A stretch of DNA of 64,000 bases. It comes from Salticus scenicus. Lineage: Eukaryota; Arthropoda; Arachnida; Araneae; Salticidae. The position numbers and the translations under genes were made by a program. Below are positions 9,408 through 19,994 of this stretch, one piece after another. A model generated the notes under the pieces. That model worked only from the letters and a program-made list of their open reading frames with translations, made no database searches and was not told the DNA's origin. Where the stretch lies: assembly GCA_963930645.1 (NCBI GenBank), contig OZ005660.1:241990836-242054835 (forward strand). Reading direction: 5' to 3'. The stretch's first letter is position 1. Every line of letters starts with the position of its first letter.

Positions 9408-12087
9408 GTATGAATGTTTTCATATTCCATAGTGTTGAATGTGATTAAAATTAGTTGTAAATATATTTGTAATACTATAGTTCATTATTGTATCTCTTCC
9501 ATTCCTTGTACGAATGAATTTTTTTTTTTTTTTTCATTATGCTGTGTTTGTAGTGTAGCTAGAATGAGAAACTTTTTAGATTATTCGAGCGAAGCATATA
9601 TGGTGAAATGTATTAAAATTAAGTAGTTTATTTTTAATTTATGACCCAATTTAATCCCCTTTTCCCGTATTTTTGGAAGTGCCTATTAAAATTAATAAAT
9701 AAGCTTAGTGTAATTACATATTGTGCAAAAAAACATATTTAAAACGTCGAATTCTACAAGGATACCCAGCTTGATAAATTATAGAGGTAGTTCCGCAATT
9801 CTAATGTCATATATAAATACGTATATATATATATTTTAAAGATATTTATTGTTTATAATTTACGTATTTCAATTAATTTTGATTTTATTTTCAGTGATGA
9901 AAGTTCATGCAATAACTTTTATTCTTCAGAAATTGCAACTTTAGGAAGTTATTGTGCCACGAAATATAAAGTTCATTTTTGTTAAACGATTAATGTTAAA
10001 GAAACTGTTATTTTATTCATCTCGGAGAAATCTGTTTGTAAGAAATTTTATAGATATCTGTGTTTTGAGCCAGAATCATGGACATAATTTCAATTAATGG
10101 CAATGGTTACACTTTTTCAACACCTTTATATCATATGGCACCCTTGAATCACAATATTCATATAAATTACACCCCTCACCCACACAAAATATTATAGGAT
10201 ATAAAATGTATTTATATTCCCACTCCTTTTTTTACCTAAATATTTTTTGTATATGTTAGTTCCACTTTCTTGATTTAAATAAAAAATTGACCAAATGCAT
10301 TAAAAAAAAAAAAAAAAGTGTAAAACGCATAAGAATTCTTATGTGTGCAACTGTGAATAAGCCACAATAACTAAATTAATCCGAAAATCATATAGCTGTA
10401 TGTAAATCAAATATTTGTTGTACTAAATTTCCAGTCAATTGAAGGATTACGTAAATTATCACAATTTGTTTTAGCTTTATAAAAATAATTACTAATTCTG
10501 TGTCGACCACTTTTTATGCAAACCATGCCTTTAAACATCCTTATAACATGCTTTAACTATGTTGCATGTATAATTTTAAGCGTGTACAAGGAGGCTTTCT
10601 ACTTATTGCCTGCTGAAGCCTAAGACCATTATATATTCTGTGAGGAATTTTATTACAAAAGTTACTTTCTACCTAATGTATGTTTTTAAATTTCATGTTC
10701 ACATTCAGAAAAAGCACAATCATTAAATTTGTTCTTGTTTTTAAAGATTTATTATTGTTACTATTACTTTATTTTCTTAAATTAGAAAAATGAATTTATT
10801 CATTTTTCAAATTTTATAGGCTACTTGTACCTAAAAATTTTAGTTTGATAACTATAAAATCACATCCAATTATCAGTTTTGACAGTTAGGTTCAATTTTT
10901 TTTTTTTTTTTTTTGCTTCAATGCAAGGCAGTCGAATTTTAAAGTGACTGCATTGTCTTTTTAAATACATTCATTATACATGAATTTAATCAAAGCTAAC
11001 AAATTACACAAATAAAGAAATACTTCACACTAGAAGCATCTTCAAATTTACAGAAAATATCAAATGAATAAAATTTTATTTTTTCTCTGTGTTAAACCTG
11101 AAAGTATAACAAAATAATATGTAAGAGAAAAAAAATCTGTTATTTTATTTGAAGATGTTAATTCATTATTTGGGTAATTTTATCATTCGACAAGATTGTG
11201 AGAAAAGTTTGTCTACTGTTAAATTGTTATTTAATTTAATCAGCCATGAACGTTTTCAGACTTTAGTCTGAAATCCTTCCTTTTGAAGACCATGTTGGCT
11301 GTTTCCGAGATCAGTGTAAATCCAAAGAGAAACCATAACCAAAATTTATGGAGTAAGGGGGGGGGGGATAGAAAATCATTTTAACTTCCCAAAGTATGTG
11401 ACTATTTTGCTGAAAAATCATAAAATTACTACTTTAATGTTTTTAATTTTTATTTTGCTACAAATTTTTGAAATAACATGATTATTTTGCTGTTAAATGT
11501 GACAAAATTTTGTACTATTTTCAAAGTTAATTCCAGAAATAAAAGATTATTTTAGTGTAATATTATATATTTGCTTTTTTGGTAGCAAATTTCTGAAACG
11601 TGCAATATTTTCGCAGTTGATTAGGGAATTATGGGTTTATTTCACTACTTTTAAAAAGAAAAAAGAAATTACATTTATTTACAGCTAAATTAAATGCTGA
11701 AGTTAGGGGTAATTTTTGCTGCCAATTTCCAAAATAATGAATATTTTGGCACTACCAGGAATAAAACTTTTTTTTTTTCAATATGAGTTTGTCTGAAATA
11801 TGTAATTATTTCATTAAATTTCTGCTTTTTTGGTTAAATGTATGATTAACAAATATGCAAAATTTGCTGATTCTTTTTTTTTTTTTTTTTTCTGCCAACT
11901 TCATTGAATTTACTAATTGATTTGTCAATTGTAAGTTAACAATTGTACACTTTTGTGAATACATATTTTTGCATTTTATTGTGATAAATTTGTATTGTGT
12001 GCAAGTTCAGACTTTTCATTTTTTATGAAACAATTTTATTAGTTAGATAGTTATTTTTGTTTGTTATTCTTTTTTTAACAAAGAGAG
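9408..12087. other. AT-rich intergenic sequence
   Basis: There is no domain signal on either strand. Poly(T)/poly(A) runs lie at 9520-9535, 10303-10317, 10899-10914 and 11873-11891. Between about 11400 and 11830, phrases such as TATTTTGCTG and CAAATTTCTGAAA recur loosely, which may be a very old tandem repeat. Nothing else was seen. Confidence 0.5.
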
Positions 12088-12490
12088 ATGGATAACCAAG
12101 GTGAGCTTGAACCTCCGACTACTTCTGCAACACGAGATACCCCAGACCCAGACCATAAAGCGAAAAAAGGAGAGGCAACTTCAACTAGCGATCACAAAGA
12201 AACGTGCCATCTTAAAGAAGTTTCATCAGATGAAGATTATTCAATATCTAAAGCCAGCAAGTCCACAACCTGAGGCACCCAACCATCCCGCTGGTGAAAG
12301 CCATCAACCTGAGGCACCCCACGGCAGCCGACACAGAGAGCTTGTAAATATTTATAGAAAGGATTTAAATGTAAATAAAGGCAAACGCCTGGTGGGTGTC
12401 TAAGTTGTGTGGTGTTTATTGAAATCACTGCACGACTAAGATAACTCTCCCTGGCTATGCAAAGAACATCGCTTCATCAAAGGACATAGA
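12088..12490 (+). pseudogene. Possible decayed gene 5' part, hydrophilic protein of unknown function
   Basis: A 61-codon frame opens with ATG at 12088 (MDNQGELEPPTTSATRDTPD, then a charged, Ser-rich tail). A second frame takes over at about 12150-12400 with repeated PEAP motifs (SPQPEAPNHPAGESHQPEAP). Near 12480 there is a possible donor, GAG|GTAATA. About 200 bp later, 12676-12732 reads CDITDHPWIQEKYFLC-stop, homologous to the C-terminus of the minus-strand frame at 13502-13801. The two may therefore be related gene copies arranged tail to tail, this one broken by frameshifts. Function unknown. Confidence 0.35.
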
Positions 12491-12633
12491 GGTAATAATT
12501 TAATTATTATTATTTTTTTTTTAGTTAAATTATTTTTTAAATTAATTTCATGTAAATAAAAAAACAGAATTTTATGACAATACTTATTTATTTAAACACT
12601 TATATTTAAAATAATGATTGTTATTATATGAAA

Positions 12634-13580
12634 GATCAGAACCCTTTGCATTTTCGACAACGTGTGTATACGCAAGTGAAGTGTGACATCACTGACCATC
12701 CGTGGATACAAGAAAAATATTTCCTATGTTAATCGCCCATTGGATTTTTTGTAAAAAAATTATTAAAAATCAAGGGAAATTATTTCCCGATTTCAATCCC
12801 CATATTTAGGTATAGATATGAATTAGTTATCGTGTGCATGCATTAGATTAAATTGTTTTTGTTGTAAAATTGATAAAATTTCAATTTTAAATTTTGAAAC
12901 TCTAGGGGAAAAAATGGCAAATTTCTATATTCGATTGAAAACACAAGCATTTCATTTCAAAGGAAGATATTTACACAATAAATATCCAACTAATATACAA
13001 ATTAAAAGGAAAGTGATAAATATTCTATCATAATTTGAAGTCAAATTTGTTTTTGAATGTCTAAAAAAAGTATCTGGTGTAAGATACTACTATTTTGCAA
13101 CGGAATAGATTTCATATGTCATCCTTGACGGGAAAAAAATATCGCCAAATTATTTGGCGAACATATTTAATTCCTTTCAAAAATCATGGTTATTTTAACA
13201 ACGTATATTAAGAAAATAATCAGTAATGTGAAACAATATTTCGTACAATACATATTACAAAAATATACATCTGGCATGTATATTTTTGTATTACGTTTTT
13301 GATCGCCAAATACAAAAAACGCTAAGAACGACAGTGCCTTGAAATTAAAAATTAAAATTTTGTCAATTTGACAGCAAAATAACTCAATCTAACACATGCA
13401 CATGATAACTAATACATATCTATACCCAAATATGGGGATTAAAATCGGGAAATAATTTTCTTTGATTTTTAATAATTAAAAAAAAAAAATCCAATGGGCG
13501 ATTAACATAGGAAATCTTTTTCTTGCATCCACGGATGGTCAGTGACATCATTCGCTTGCGTATTGTCCTGATCGCCTTCT
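12634..13580. repeat. Inverted repeat, arms about 240-290 bp, joining two related 3' gene ends
   Basis: The left arm (12634-12920) and right arm (about 13340-13580) are imperfect reverse complements. Shared landmarks are CACTGACCATCCGTGGAT, TTCCTATGTTAATCGCCC, ATTATTTCCCGATTT and TAGATATGAATTAGTTAT-like sequence. The outer part of each arm encodes the same C-terminus (TDHPW-QEK-FLC-stop) reading inward; the inner part is shared 3' flank. The spacer of about 420 bp contains two smaller hairpins, one with CGCCAAATTATTTGGCG at about 13142 and one at 13258-13295. Confidence 0.75.
13258..13295. repeat. Perfect 15-bp-stem hairpin
   Basis: TACAAAAATATACAT, spacer CTGGC, then the exact reverse complement. 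It lies at the centre of the larger inverted repeat. Confidence 0.85.
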
Positions 13581-13801
13581 TCATGTTTGTGTTTTTTGTT
13601 GCAATGATGGTCGCAATCCAATTTTCTTTTATTTAAATCGTCATCTCTCAATAAAGAATTATCTGAAATATTAGGAAGCGCCTCATCCTCAAGATTTATT
13701 GAATCACCTGTATCGCCATAGTGCGGTGTGTCCGGTTCAACTGGACGACCCATTGTTTTGTCTAGTATGTTTTTAAGTATTTGCTCTGTGTTTGCACTCA
13801 T
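13502..13801 (-). CDS. 99-residue acidic/basic hydrophilic ORF, function unknown
   Basis: ATG at 13801-13799, stop just before 13501. The protein begins MSANTEQILKNILDKTMGRP. It continues with an acidic stretch (TGDSINLEDEALPN), a basic His-rich stretch (NKRKLDCDHHCNKKHKHEEG) and ends DVTDHPWMQEKDFLC. No known domain is recognised; the central KRK and KKHKH clusters could act in nuclear import or nucleic-acid binding, which is speculation. Its C-terminus is duplicated in inverted orientation at 12676-12732. A partly readable frame (13773-14144) overlaps its start by about 29 bp in another register. It is intact as read, but its position inside an inverted repeat and the absence of a family make its status as a working gene doubtful. 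Confidence 0.4.
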   Translation of the reverse strand: MSANTEQILKNILDKTMGRPVEPDTPHYGDTGDSINLEDEALPNISDNSLLRDDDLNKRKLDCDHHCNKKHKHEEGDQDNTQANDVTDHPWMQEKDFLC

Positions 13802-14144
13802 TTTCTTTAATCGAAAAAAAAAAAAGTCGAAAGCCAAAATTATCGCCTGTATCTTTAGAGTAAAAATTCCTACCTATGTACATCAGTTTTAGACACAATA
13901 GACCAATGCCGTCATCATCTGTACATAATCTGAAATTACTAGATGACCACTTAACTGGTGGTAAAGCCACATTTTCACTTTTGCAATAAGTTTATTCTAC
14001 CCATTGATTTTGAGCATAAGGGTGAAAAGCCTTAGACCAGTGAGGATCTTTATTTTCAAATAATTTATGATGTTTAGTAATCATAGGAGCATTTCCAGTT
14101 CTAGTAAAATTAGCCACAGTGACTCCATCATGATGAAAGCAATA
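13773..14144 (-). pseudogene. Unidentified coding relic upstream of the 99-residue ORF
   Basis: The minus-strand frame reads as convincing protein: YCFHHDGVTVANFTRTG, NAPMITKHHKLFENK, DPHWSKAFHPYAQNQWVE, a TAA at 13994-13992, then TYCKSENVALPPVKWSSSN, FRLCTDDDGIGLLCLKLMYI and GRNFYSKDTGDNFGF, ending at 13773 shortly inside the next ORF. Upstream it closes at a stop near 14160 with no start codon, so it is a fragment. The two adjoining, slightly overlapping frames suggest a compact polycistronic source such as a mobile or viral genome, but I recognise no family and make no assignment. Confidence 0.4.
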
Positions 14145-14526
14145 TGAAAATAAAAATAATTATAAGATAAAAAACTTTTTATAAACCATGTTTTTAAATT
14201 TTCTGTTGAATCATAGCTATAGAACTAACTACATTAGCACTTTATCAATGCGTATTGTTACGAAATTGTAAATAATTGTATTTATTTTTGTATAAATTCT
14301 TTCAAAGAGGCTTAGTAAGTTGATAAAATGTCAATCTGCATTTCCAACTCTTTCGCGTTAAAATAGCTTAATTTTCCCTTTAAAATGCATTAAAAAAGCT
14401 CCAATACGCAGGTAATGGATTTGGCGAGAAAATCCTTATTATCGATATTCCAAAGATGGATGTTCTAGAATTAAAAAAAAAGCTGATTTAAAAAATAAAA
14501 TACTAATCTTTTTAGAACAACATATA

Positions 14527-15289
14527 CAGTAACCGCCGCTTATTAAAATCACTGGTTAATAAAATCAGCCGCTTAATGTGATCAATTTGCCAGGACCGGA
14601 ATCAAATCAATGCAAACTAATTTTATAACCGCTGCTAAAAAAAACTAAAAAAAAAATCTCTCCAGCAGCAAAAATGTCATTTATGCACACTAAAAATTTT
14701 TTATTTACACTGTGATTTTTTATTTTAAATGAAATACAACAAACCCTCAGTTATCTATTTTTGTCGAAAATTTTACATTTACAGCAATTAAACACGTCCC
14801 ATTACTTGTCTTAGTAATAATTTCAAGCAATGTATTCTTCAAAGTACGGTAATAAGTTAAAAATTTAATTTTGCTCTCAAGTGATTTTTTTCTTTTAATG
14901 TATATTTATGTTTAATTATAAGACAATTTTTGTTCTTATTCTGAAATAACTAAGAGGCAAAAAGCTTTAAAGGAAAGATTTTAAATTTAAAAGAAAATCG
15001 TGAACTTTTGGCAAAGTATTGATGATTTCCCTCGAAGGAGAGCGCATCAGAACTTGAGATGTGTTTAATTCACTTATTTTGAAGGAACAATCAAGGAATT
15101 ATCTGTTAAAAATTTATTAATATTGTTTATTAGTTCCATTATTTGGTAACTTTTGAAATTTCTTTCCAAATTCATATAGATAATACCTTTTTCTTCAGTG
15201 CAGGAACGTTCACTGGATATAAAAATCAGCTGCTTAACAAAATAACTTTTGCACAGAGTGAATGTGATTTTAATAAGCAGCAGGTACTG
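14527..15289. mobile_element. Tigger/pogo-like non-autonomous element with TA duplication
   Basis: The left end is CAGTAACCGCCGCTTATT and the right end, in reverse complement, CAGTACCTGCTGCTTATT. Both are followed by AAAATCAC and both are flanked by TA (14525-14526, 15290-15291). A CAGT terminus with TA duplication and a TTATTAAAATCA inner end fits pogo/Tigger elements. A minus-strand open stretch of about 75 codons inside (with EEKGIIYMNLERNF) may be residual coding sequence, but I could not place it. Length 763 bp. Confidence 0.8.
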
Positions 15290-15291
15290 TA

Positions 15292-16255
15292 TTTGCATCA
15301 TGAACTACATTAGCACTTTATCAATGTGTAGAAAATCTTTAAAGTGATAATGATGTCAATTTTTGCCAGATGTATAATTACTATTTTTACAATTAAAATT
15401 TTTTTATGATCACAAATACAATTTTTTAACGCTCACGTTTAATTAAATTTATTTTTATGTCGGAAGAAAATGAACTCGTAAATTTTTTTTGGTAACAATT
15501 AAATTATAGCTAATATTTTAATGACTATTTTGATTGCTATTAGGAGCTCATTATTTTCATATTTTAATTAATTAAAAGAAAACTATTTGAAAATCTGACT
15601 TCGAAGTATTGTGTTGTCATCGGGTTCTGAGCTACTGTGAAAGTTTCAAATGTCTAGCTAGTAGTTAAGTCAGTTAAAAATAGATTGCAAGATTTGTACC
15701 GGACAAACAAACACAGAAGAATAGAAGTTAATAAAAACATGGTAAAAAGTAAAGTGATTTTGCCTGATTAGATTATAGTCGGTGATATATGTCACTCGCA
15801 AATAATTCCTCTTTAGTTACACAGCCTTTTTTTTGTGGTGCTTTTCTCCTGACAATGTTTCTAGATTGGGTAGAATTACTCTTTTTACGAGGACGTTGCT
15901 GTCTATTCCTCCGTACCAAACGGAGGAAGGAAAAGTACCGATTAATGTAACTAATAATTAATTTTCTTTAATGTTACTTGAAATTAAATAACACAATTGT
16001 TTTTATTTAAATAAAATTACTTCTTAATTACTCTGAAAAATCTTATTTTAATGATAATTAAAAATAACAGAATTTTTTTCAAATGATTAAATATTTTTTT
16101 AAAAATTGAGTTTTTATATGTTCAACTAGCTGAATAATTTGATATTTCGCCAAACTGAATATTCGGTGCATCCCTAGTTTGTAGACTGTAATGGTACCAA
16201 ATTCTTTGGTGTACCTACAAGCACTATACACAAGACATACCACTCAAACACTACA

Positions 16256-16289
<34 letters not shown>

Positions 16290-17599
16290 CAACTTTTAAA
16301 TAATCCCTAATGATACTGATGAATCCCCTGCTCCTTAAATCGTTTATAAGGGTACTATAACAGCACTATAGTACAGAATCTTATTTGAGTACTACAATAT
16401 AACAGTGCAATGCTTAAATTGTTTAATATATCAAGTAAAGAGACATGCAAGCAGAAGCGGGTAAAATTTCATTAATTTCCTTCAAATACAACTGTTTTAT
16501 TAAAAGAATGACAAATAAAACAGGAAAGAGATAATTTTATATCAACAAAATACAGCATATTATATTCAGATTATTTCACAGAATGTGACTTTGCTCACCA
16601 TAATTTTACAAAATAAAAAAAGGTTTCTAAAAAGTGATGATTAACACATAAAGTAATTTTGCTGTGTCTGATAATTACACTGCTATCAGTTTTAAAAATA
16701 ATATATGTACAAGAAAAAGTTATTTGAGTATAAATTATATACGACTATGAGAAATGTAAATTGATCAAAAAGGAAACCATAATGTATAGTTACAGAAGAT
16801 GAAATGATTTCATTGTCTTTGTTCTACAAAAATGTGAACAAACTGGAATGAAGAAAAAAAATAAAAACAAATGTTTTAAACAAAGTGTACACATGTGTGT
16901 ATTTAAATGATTTAAATAAGCATTAAAAAAAAAAAAAAAAAACTTAAACTGGTTTTAGCAAAGAATAATGGTTTGAATTGATTAATGATTTTTCCATGCA
17001 TTCCGTATGGTACTACATATACTGGGTGATAAAAATTAAAGGTAAAATTGTGTCTATATTAAACGTGAACAATTTGGATAATTTAACAGTCAGAAACAAC
17101 ATAAATTATTTCAGTTTATCTCCAAGACTTGGACCTCAATTAAGAACCTTTCCTTATCTCATTAAATTCAGTTTTTAAAAAATCACTATAAAAAAAATAA
17201 GTGCTACCCTGATTTTTTCCTGTTAAACTTTACTGTAAACTTCATTGTTTAGATTGGTTGAGTTACACAGATTTCTAGGAGTCTACAATAAATTTGAATA
17301 AAACTGAGAGAATTAAAAAAAAATAAATATGTACAACATCAACAACAAATCTTTAGGATAAGCAAAATTATAAAAATTTAACCTTACTGTATCTGGTACG
17401 CACAAAATGGAAAAAAAAAAAAAAGTATACTATTAATTTTGTAGTAACATCGAAGCATATAGGAGATTTATTGTAAGAAACGAAGTAGAAAATTCCCTAT
17501 TTCCTTATTTTTTCATTAAAAATTAAATTATAAAATACGGGTTCCAAAATTAACTAAAAATGCTGATATATAAATTAATTGACTAATGGAGGGTAACAA
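15292..17599. other. AT-rich intergenic with minor repeats
   Basis: There is a segment near 15620-15760 (CTGTGAAAGTTTCAAATGTC, CCGGACAAACAAACACAG, AATAGAAGTTAATAAAAAC) of the kind found at 3' ends of old retroposons. An (AC)n run at 16252-16268 leads into poly(A) at 16269-16289. Poly(A) runs lie near 16925 and 17410. No gene recognised. Confidence 0.45.
16140..16176 (+). mobile_element. Solo hAT-type right terminus
   Basis: CTGAATATTCGGTGCATCCC-TA matches the terminal style of hAT elements (TAGGGRTGCACCGAATATTC when reversed). A second solo end of the same type is at 43809-43852. The matching left end was not found. Confidence 0.5.
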
Positions 17600-18031
17600 T
17601 AGTATATGGTATGGTGCAGTCTAAAAGTTTAACTAATTTAATTCGCCCAATAGCTCTTTCGACATGAATTCTATGTCGTGAAACTTTTTTACTTTCTTTT
17701 CTTTCATCAAATGAAAATTGAATTTTGTTTTTTTTTAAAGTGTGGTGTAACTAACTTAAAACTAAATATAGACGGTACAGCATCACTTTTCAGAAATCTC
17801 TGTAAAGTTTTGGTAAGTCAAGTCATTTTCGGTAAAATGCTCTGAACATAATACGCTATGTTTAGATGGTGTAAAATTTTCTCTTTTCTGCTTGATAAGC
17901 CATTCTTTTAATAAACCAGACGAATTTAAAGGAAATGCATGAAAACTTACACGTTTCTGCTTGCATGTTTCTTTGCTTGAATTATTTGTGGATGTAAAAG
18001 ATGCACAGTTTTTTAGCAAGTTGCTTTCTTA
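17600..18031 (-). pseudogene. Internally deleted transposase relic: THAP domain joined to DDE_Tnp_4 C-terminus
   Basis: The minus-strand frame from 18028 reads NCASFTSTNNSSKET, VSFHAFPLNSSGLLKEWL, NFTPSKHSVLCSEHF; after a one-base frame change it reads RFLKSDAVPSIFSF. This is a complete THAP domain (CSEHF carries the C-x2-H pair, AVPSIF is the closing motif). The second zinc Cys is lost (CASFTS where C-x-x-x-x-C is expected). About 70 bp further, 17718-17605 reads FDERKESKKVSRH, then RIHVERAIGRIKLVKLL and DCTIP. The HVERxIxRxK motif marks the C-terminal end of the DDE_Tnp_4 (PIF/Harbinger-like, ISL2EU-type) catalytic domain. The catalytic middle is missing, so this is an internal-deletion derivative of a THAP + DDE_4 transposase. 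Termini were not resolved. Confidence 0.8.
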
Positions 18032-18159
18032 TCAACTTCGCATTCGCAGCGTAAACAAATCATGGAATACCACCATCACGTGACTTCCACACAAATGTTG
18101 CCAACGGTGAATAACCCTCATTGGCTTCACTTATCAGAGGCAAATGAACATAACATGCC

Positions 18160-18867
18160 CACGGAGTAAAAAGACAGGAGAAGAAGGTAACGCTGAAATT
18201 TTGTGATGTTGTTTTCTAATGTTTACAGATGGCGCCAGCGTGCAATCTTTCCTTCTCTCCAGCTTCCGCAATGTTATTCAATGGGGAAATGTCTCGTTTT
18301 AATTATTTTTTTAAAAATAATATCAAGCTGAAAAAATTTCGATTGAAAGCAAATTTCATTAAATAGAGTATTCTAACCAACATGTTTTTTTTTAAGAGCC
18401 ATTTTATACTAATTTTACTTTGAAAGGAAGCTTTTAAAAAATGACGATTCTTATGAACCGAAGCTAGCTAAAACAGACAATTGGGAGGAAGGAGAATGGA
18501 TGAAATTTTGTAAAGGAAAAAAATAAACTTACTTTAGGTGCAGAAAACACGAATTCGGACTTTATTTTTCTCCTAGGGCTTTTTTTTGTTTTTCTTATCA
18601 CTATCATAGCCTGTTTTACAACTAGGAACGAAGCATTTATTTGAAACATCTGAATTATGCAGTTTTAAGAACTTACAAACAAATTAAATTGCTTAAAATA
18701 AAAATTTTTAAATGTACTTCAGCAAAATTCTATTGAAAACAACAGTATATCCGCGCCGAAGTAGGGAGGAATGACAAGTGGCGCCCTCAATATTTACCAA
18801 AAATTTAGATCACAGTTTCGTAGCTTTCTCCCATTGGACCTTCAACTCCTATTAATATTACTCCGTG
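18160..18867 (-). mobile_element. THAP-exon-bearing non-autonomous DNA transposon, copy 1 (8-bp duplication)
   Basis: The termini CACGGAGTAAAAAGACAGG (left) and, reversed, CACGGAGTAATATTAATAGG (right) are imperfect inverted repeats of about 30 bp. The flanks are a perfect direct duplication AACATGCC (18152-18159 and 18868-18875). The minus strand contains a first-exon-like block (about 18650-18533) reading NKCFVPSCKTGYDSDKK, then after a frame break KSEFVFSAPK, ending exactly at a consensus donor CCTAAA|GTAAGT. This is the N-terminal half of a THAP domain. A THAP-bearing transposase with 8-bp duplications fits the P-element superfamily better than hAT, but the catalytic part is gone. The other copies are at 21276-21953 and 56890-57597. 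Confidence 0.88.
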
Positions 18868-19190
18868 AACATGCCTTATACATCATGTACGACATGTCCT
18901 TCTTCCATTCACCGAAAAAGTTAAGAAGAATCTAAAAAAGCCTTTAGCATAAATTGTTTGTAATGTTACATAATTTTGAAAAATTTCCTTCGAAAAGAAC
19001 TTTAAAGTAAATATTACCGATTCCATATAAAGGGAAAAAAAAAGAAAAAGTAATCTAAATATGAGGGATATATCGATAAATTTTCCTTAAGAAAAATATT
19101 TGAAATTTTACTTTGAATAACATGTTTGGTAAAATTGTTGTAATTGAAATTTATATTTTAATCATTTTCTGTAAAAATATCTGAATAAAA

Positions 19191-19994
19191 TTGTATTCAG
19201 GTAATATATGTGCACGCACTCACATGGCAGAAAAATCTTACGTGTGTGAAGTGTGTTCTAAAGGTTTTCCTCAAAATGGTCAATTAAATAAACATTTATG
19301 TATTCACAAAGAAGAAAAACCTTATGTGTGTGAAATATGCTCTCGAGGATTTTCTGAAAAGGGCAATTTTAATAAACATTTACGCATTCATACAGGAGAA
19401 AAGCCATATACATGTGAAATATGTTCTATAGGATTTTCTAGAAGAGATCACCTGAATGAACATTTACGTGTTCACACAGGAGATAAGCCATACGTGTGTG
19501 AAATATGTTTTAAAGATTTTTCTCTAAAGAGATATCTAACCACACACTTACGCATTCACAGAGAAAAAAAATATTATGTTTGTAAAGTGTGTTCTAAATG
19601 TTTTTCTCGAAAGGCAAATCTATATTTACATGAAAACATTCACAAAGGAGAAATACCGTACGTCTGTGAATTATGTTCTAAAGGTTTTTATCAAAAGTGT
19701 CATTTAAATGTACATCTGCGTTGTCACACAAAAGAAAAGCCATATGTTTGTGAAATATGTACGAAAGGATTCTCCAGGAAGTGTGATCTAAATATACATT
19801 CCCGTGTTCATACAGGAGAAAAGCCATACATGTGTGAAGTGTGTTCTAAAGCTTATTCTCGAAAGTCTCAACTAAATTTACATCTACGCAATCATACAGG
19901 AGAAAAGCCATATGTGTGTGAAAGATGTTCTAAATGTTTCTCTCAAAAAGGAGAACTAAAAACGCATCTACGCATTCATACAAAAGAGAACTGA
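19191..19994 (+). CDS. C2H2 zinc-finger protein exon with nine complete fingers
   Basis: The open frame ends at TGA 19992-19994. It has no ATG before the first finger apart from one at 19224 (MAEKSYVC). The frame opens after TTGTATTCAG, which could be a splice acceptor, so an upstream exon is possible. It encodes nine consecutive C-x2-C-x12-H-x3-H fingers, 28 residues apart, joined by TGEKPY-type linkers and sharing a uniform framework (YVCEICSKGFS..LN.HLRIH). The predicted DNA-contact positions (-1,2,3,6) differ in every finger: QGQK, EGNK, RDHE, LRYT, RANL, QCHV, RCDI, RSQL, QGET. This is the pattern of sequence-specific nuclear DNA-binding proteins. No KRAB, ZAD, BTB or other effector domain is in the exon. 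Two decayed fingers follow the stop, so the protein is probably truncated relative to its ancestor. It could be an active gene or a recently shortened copy. Confidence 0.85.
   Translation: MYSGNICARTHMAEKSYVCEVCSKGFPQNGQLNKHLCIHKEEKPYVCEICSRGFSEKGNFNKHLRIHTGEKPYTCEICSIGFSRRDHLNEHLRVHTGDKPYVCEICFKDFSLKRYLTTHLRIHREKKYYVCKVCSKCFSRKANLYLHENIHKGEIPYVCELCSKGFYQKCHLNVHLRCHTKEKPYVCEICTKGFSRKCDLNIHSRVHTGEKPYMCEVCSKAYSRKSQLNLHLRNHTGEKPYVCERCSKCFSQKGELKTHLRIHTKEN

Noticed and set aside
16978..17178. 66-codon open frame INDFSMHSVWYYIYW...
   Set aside because: No family resemblance, no ATG in good context, AT-rich composition; treated as chance.
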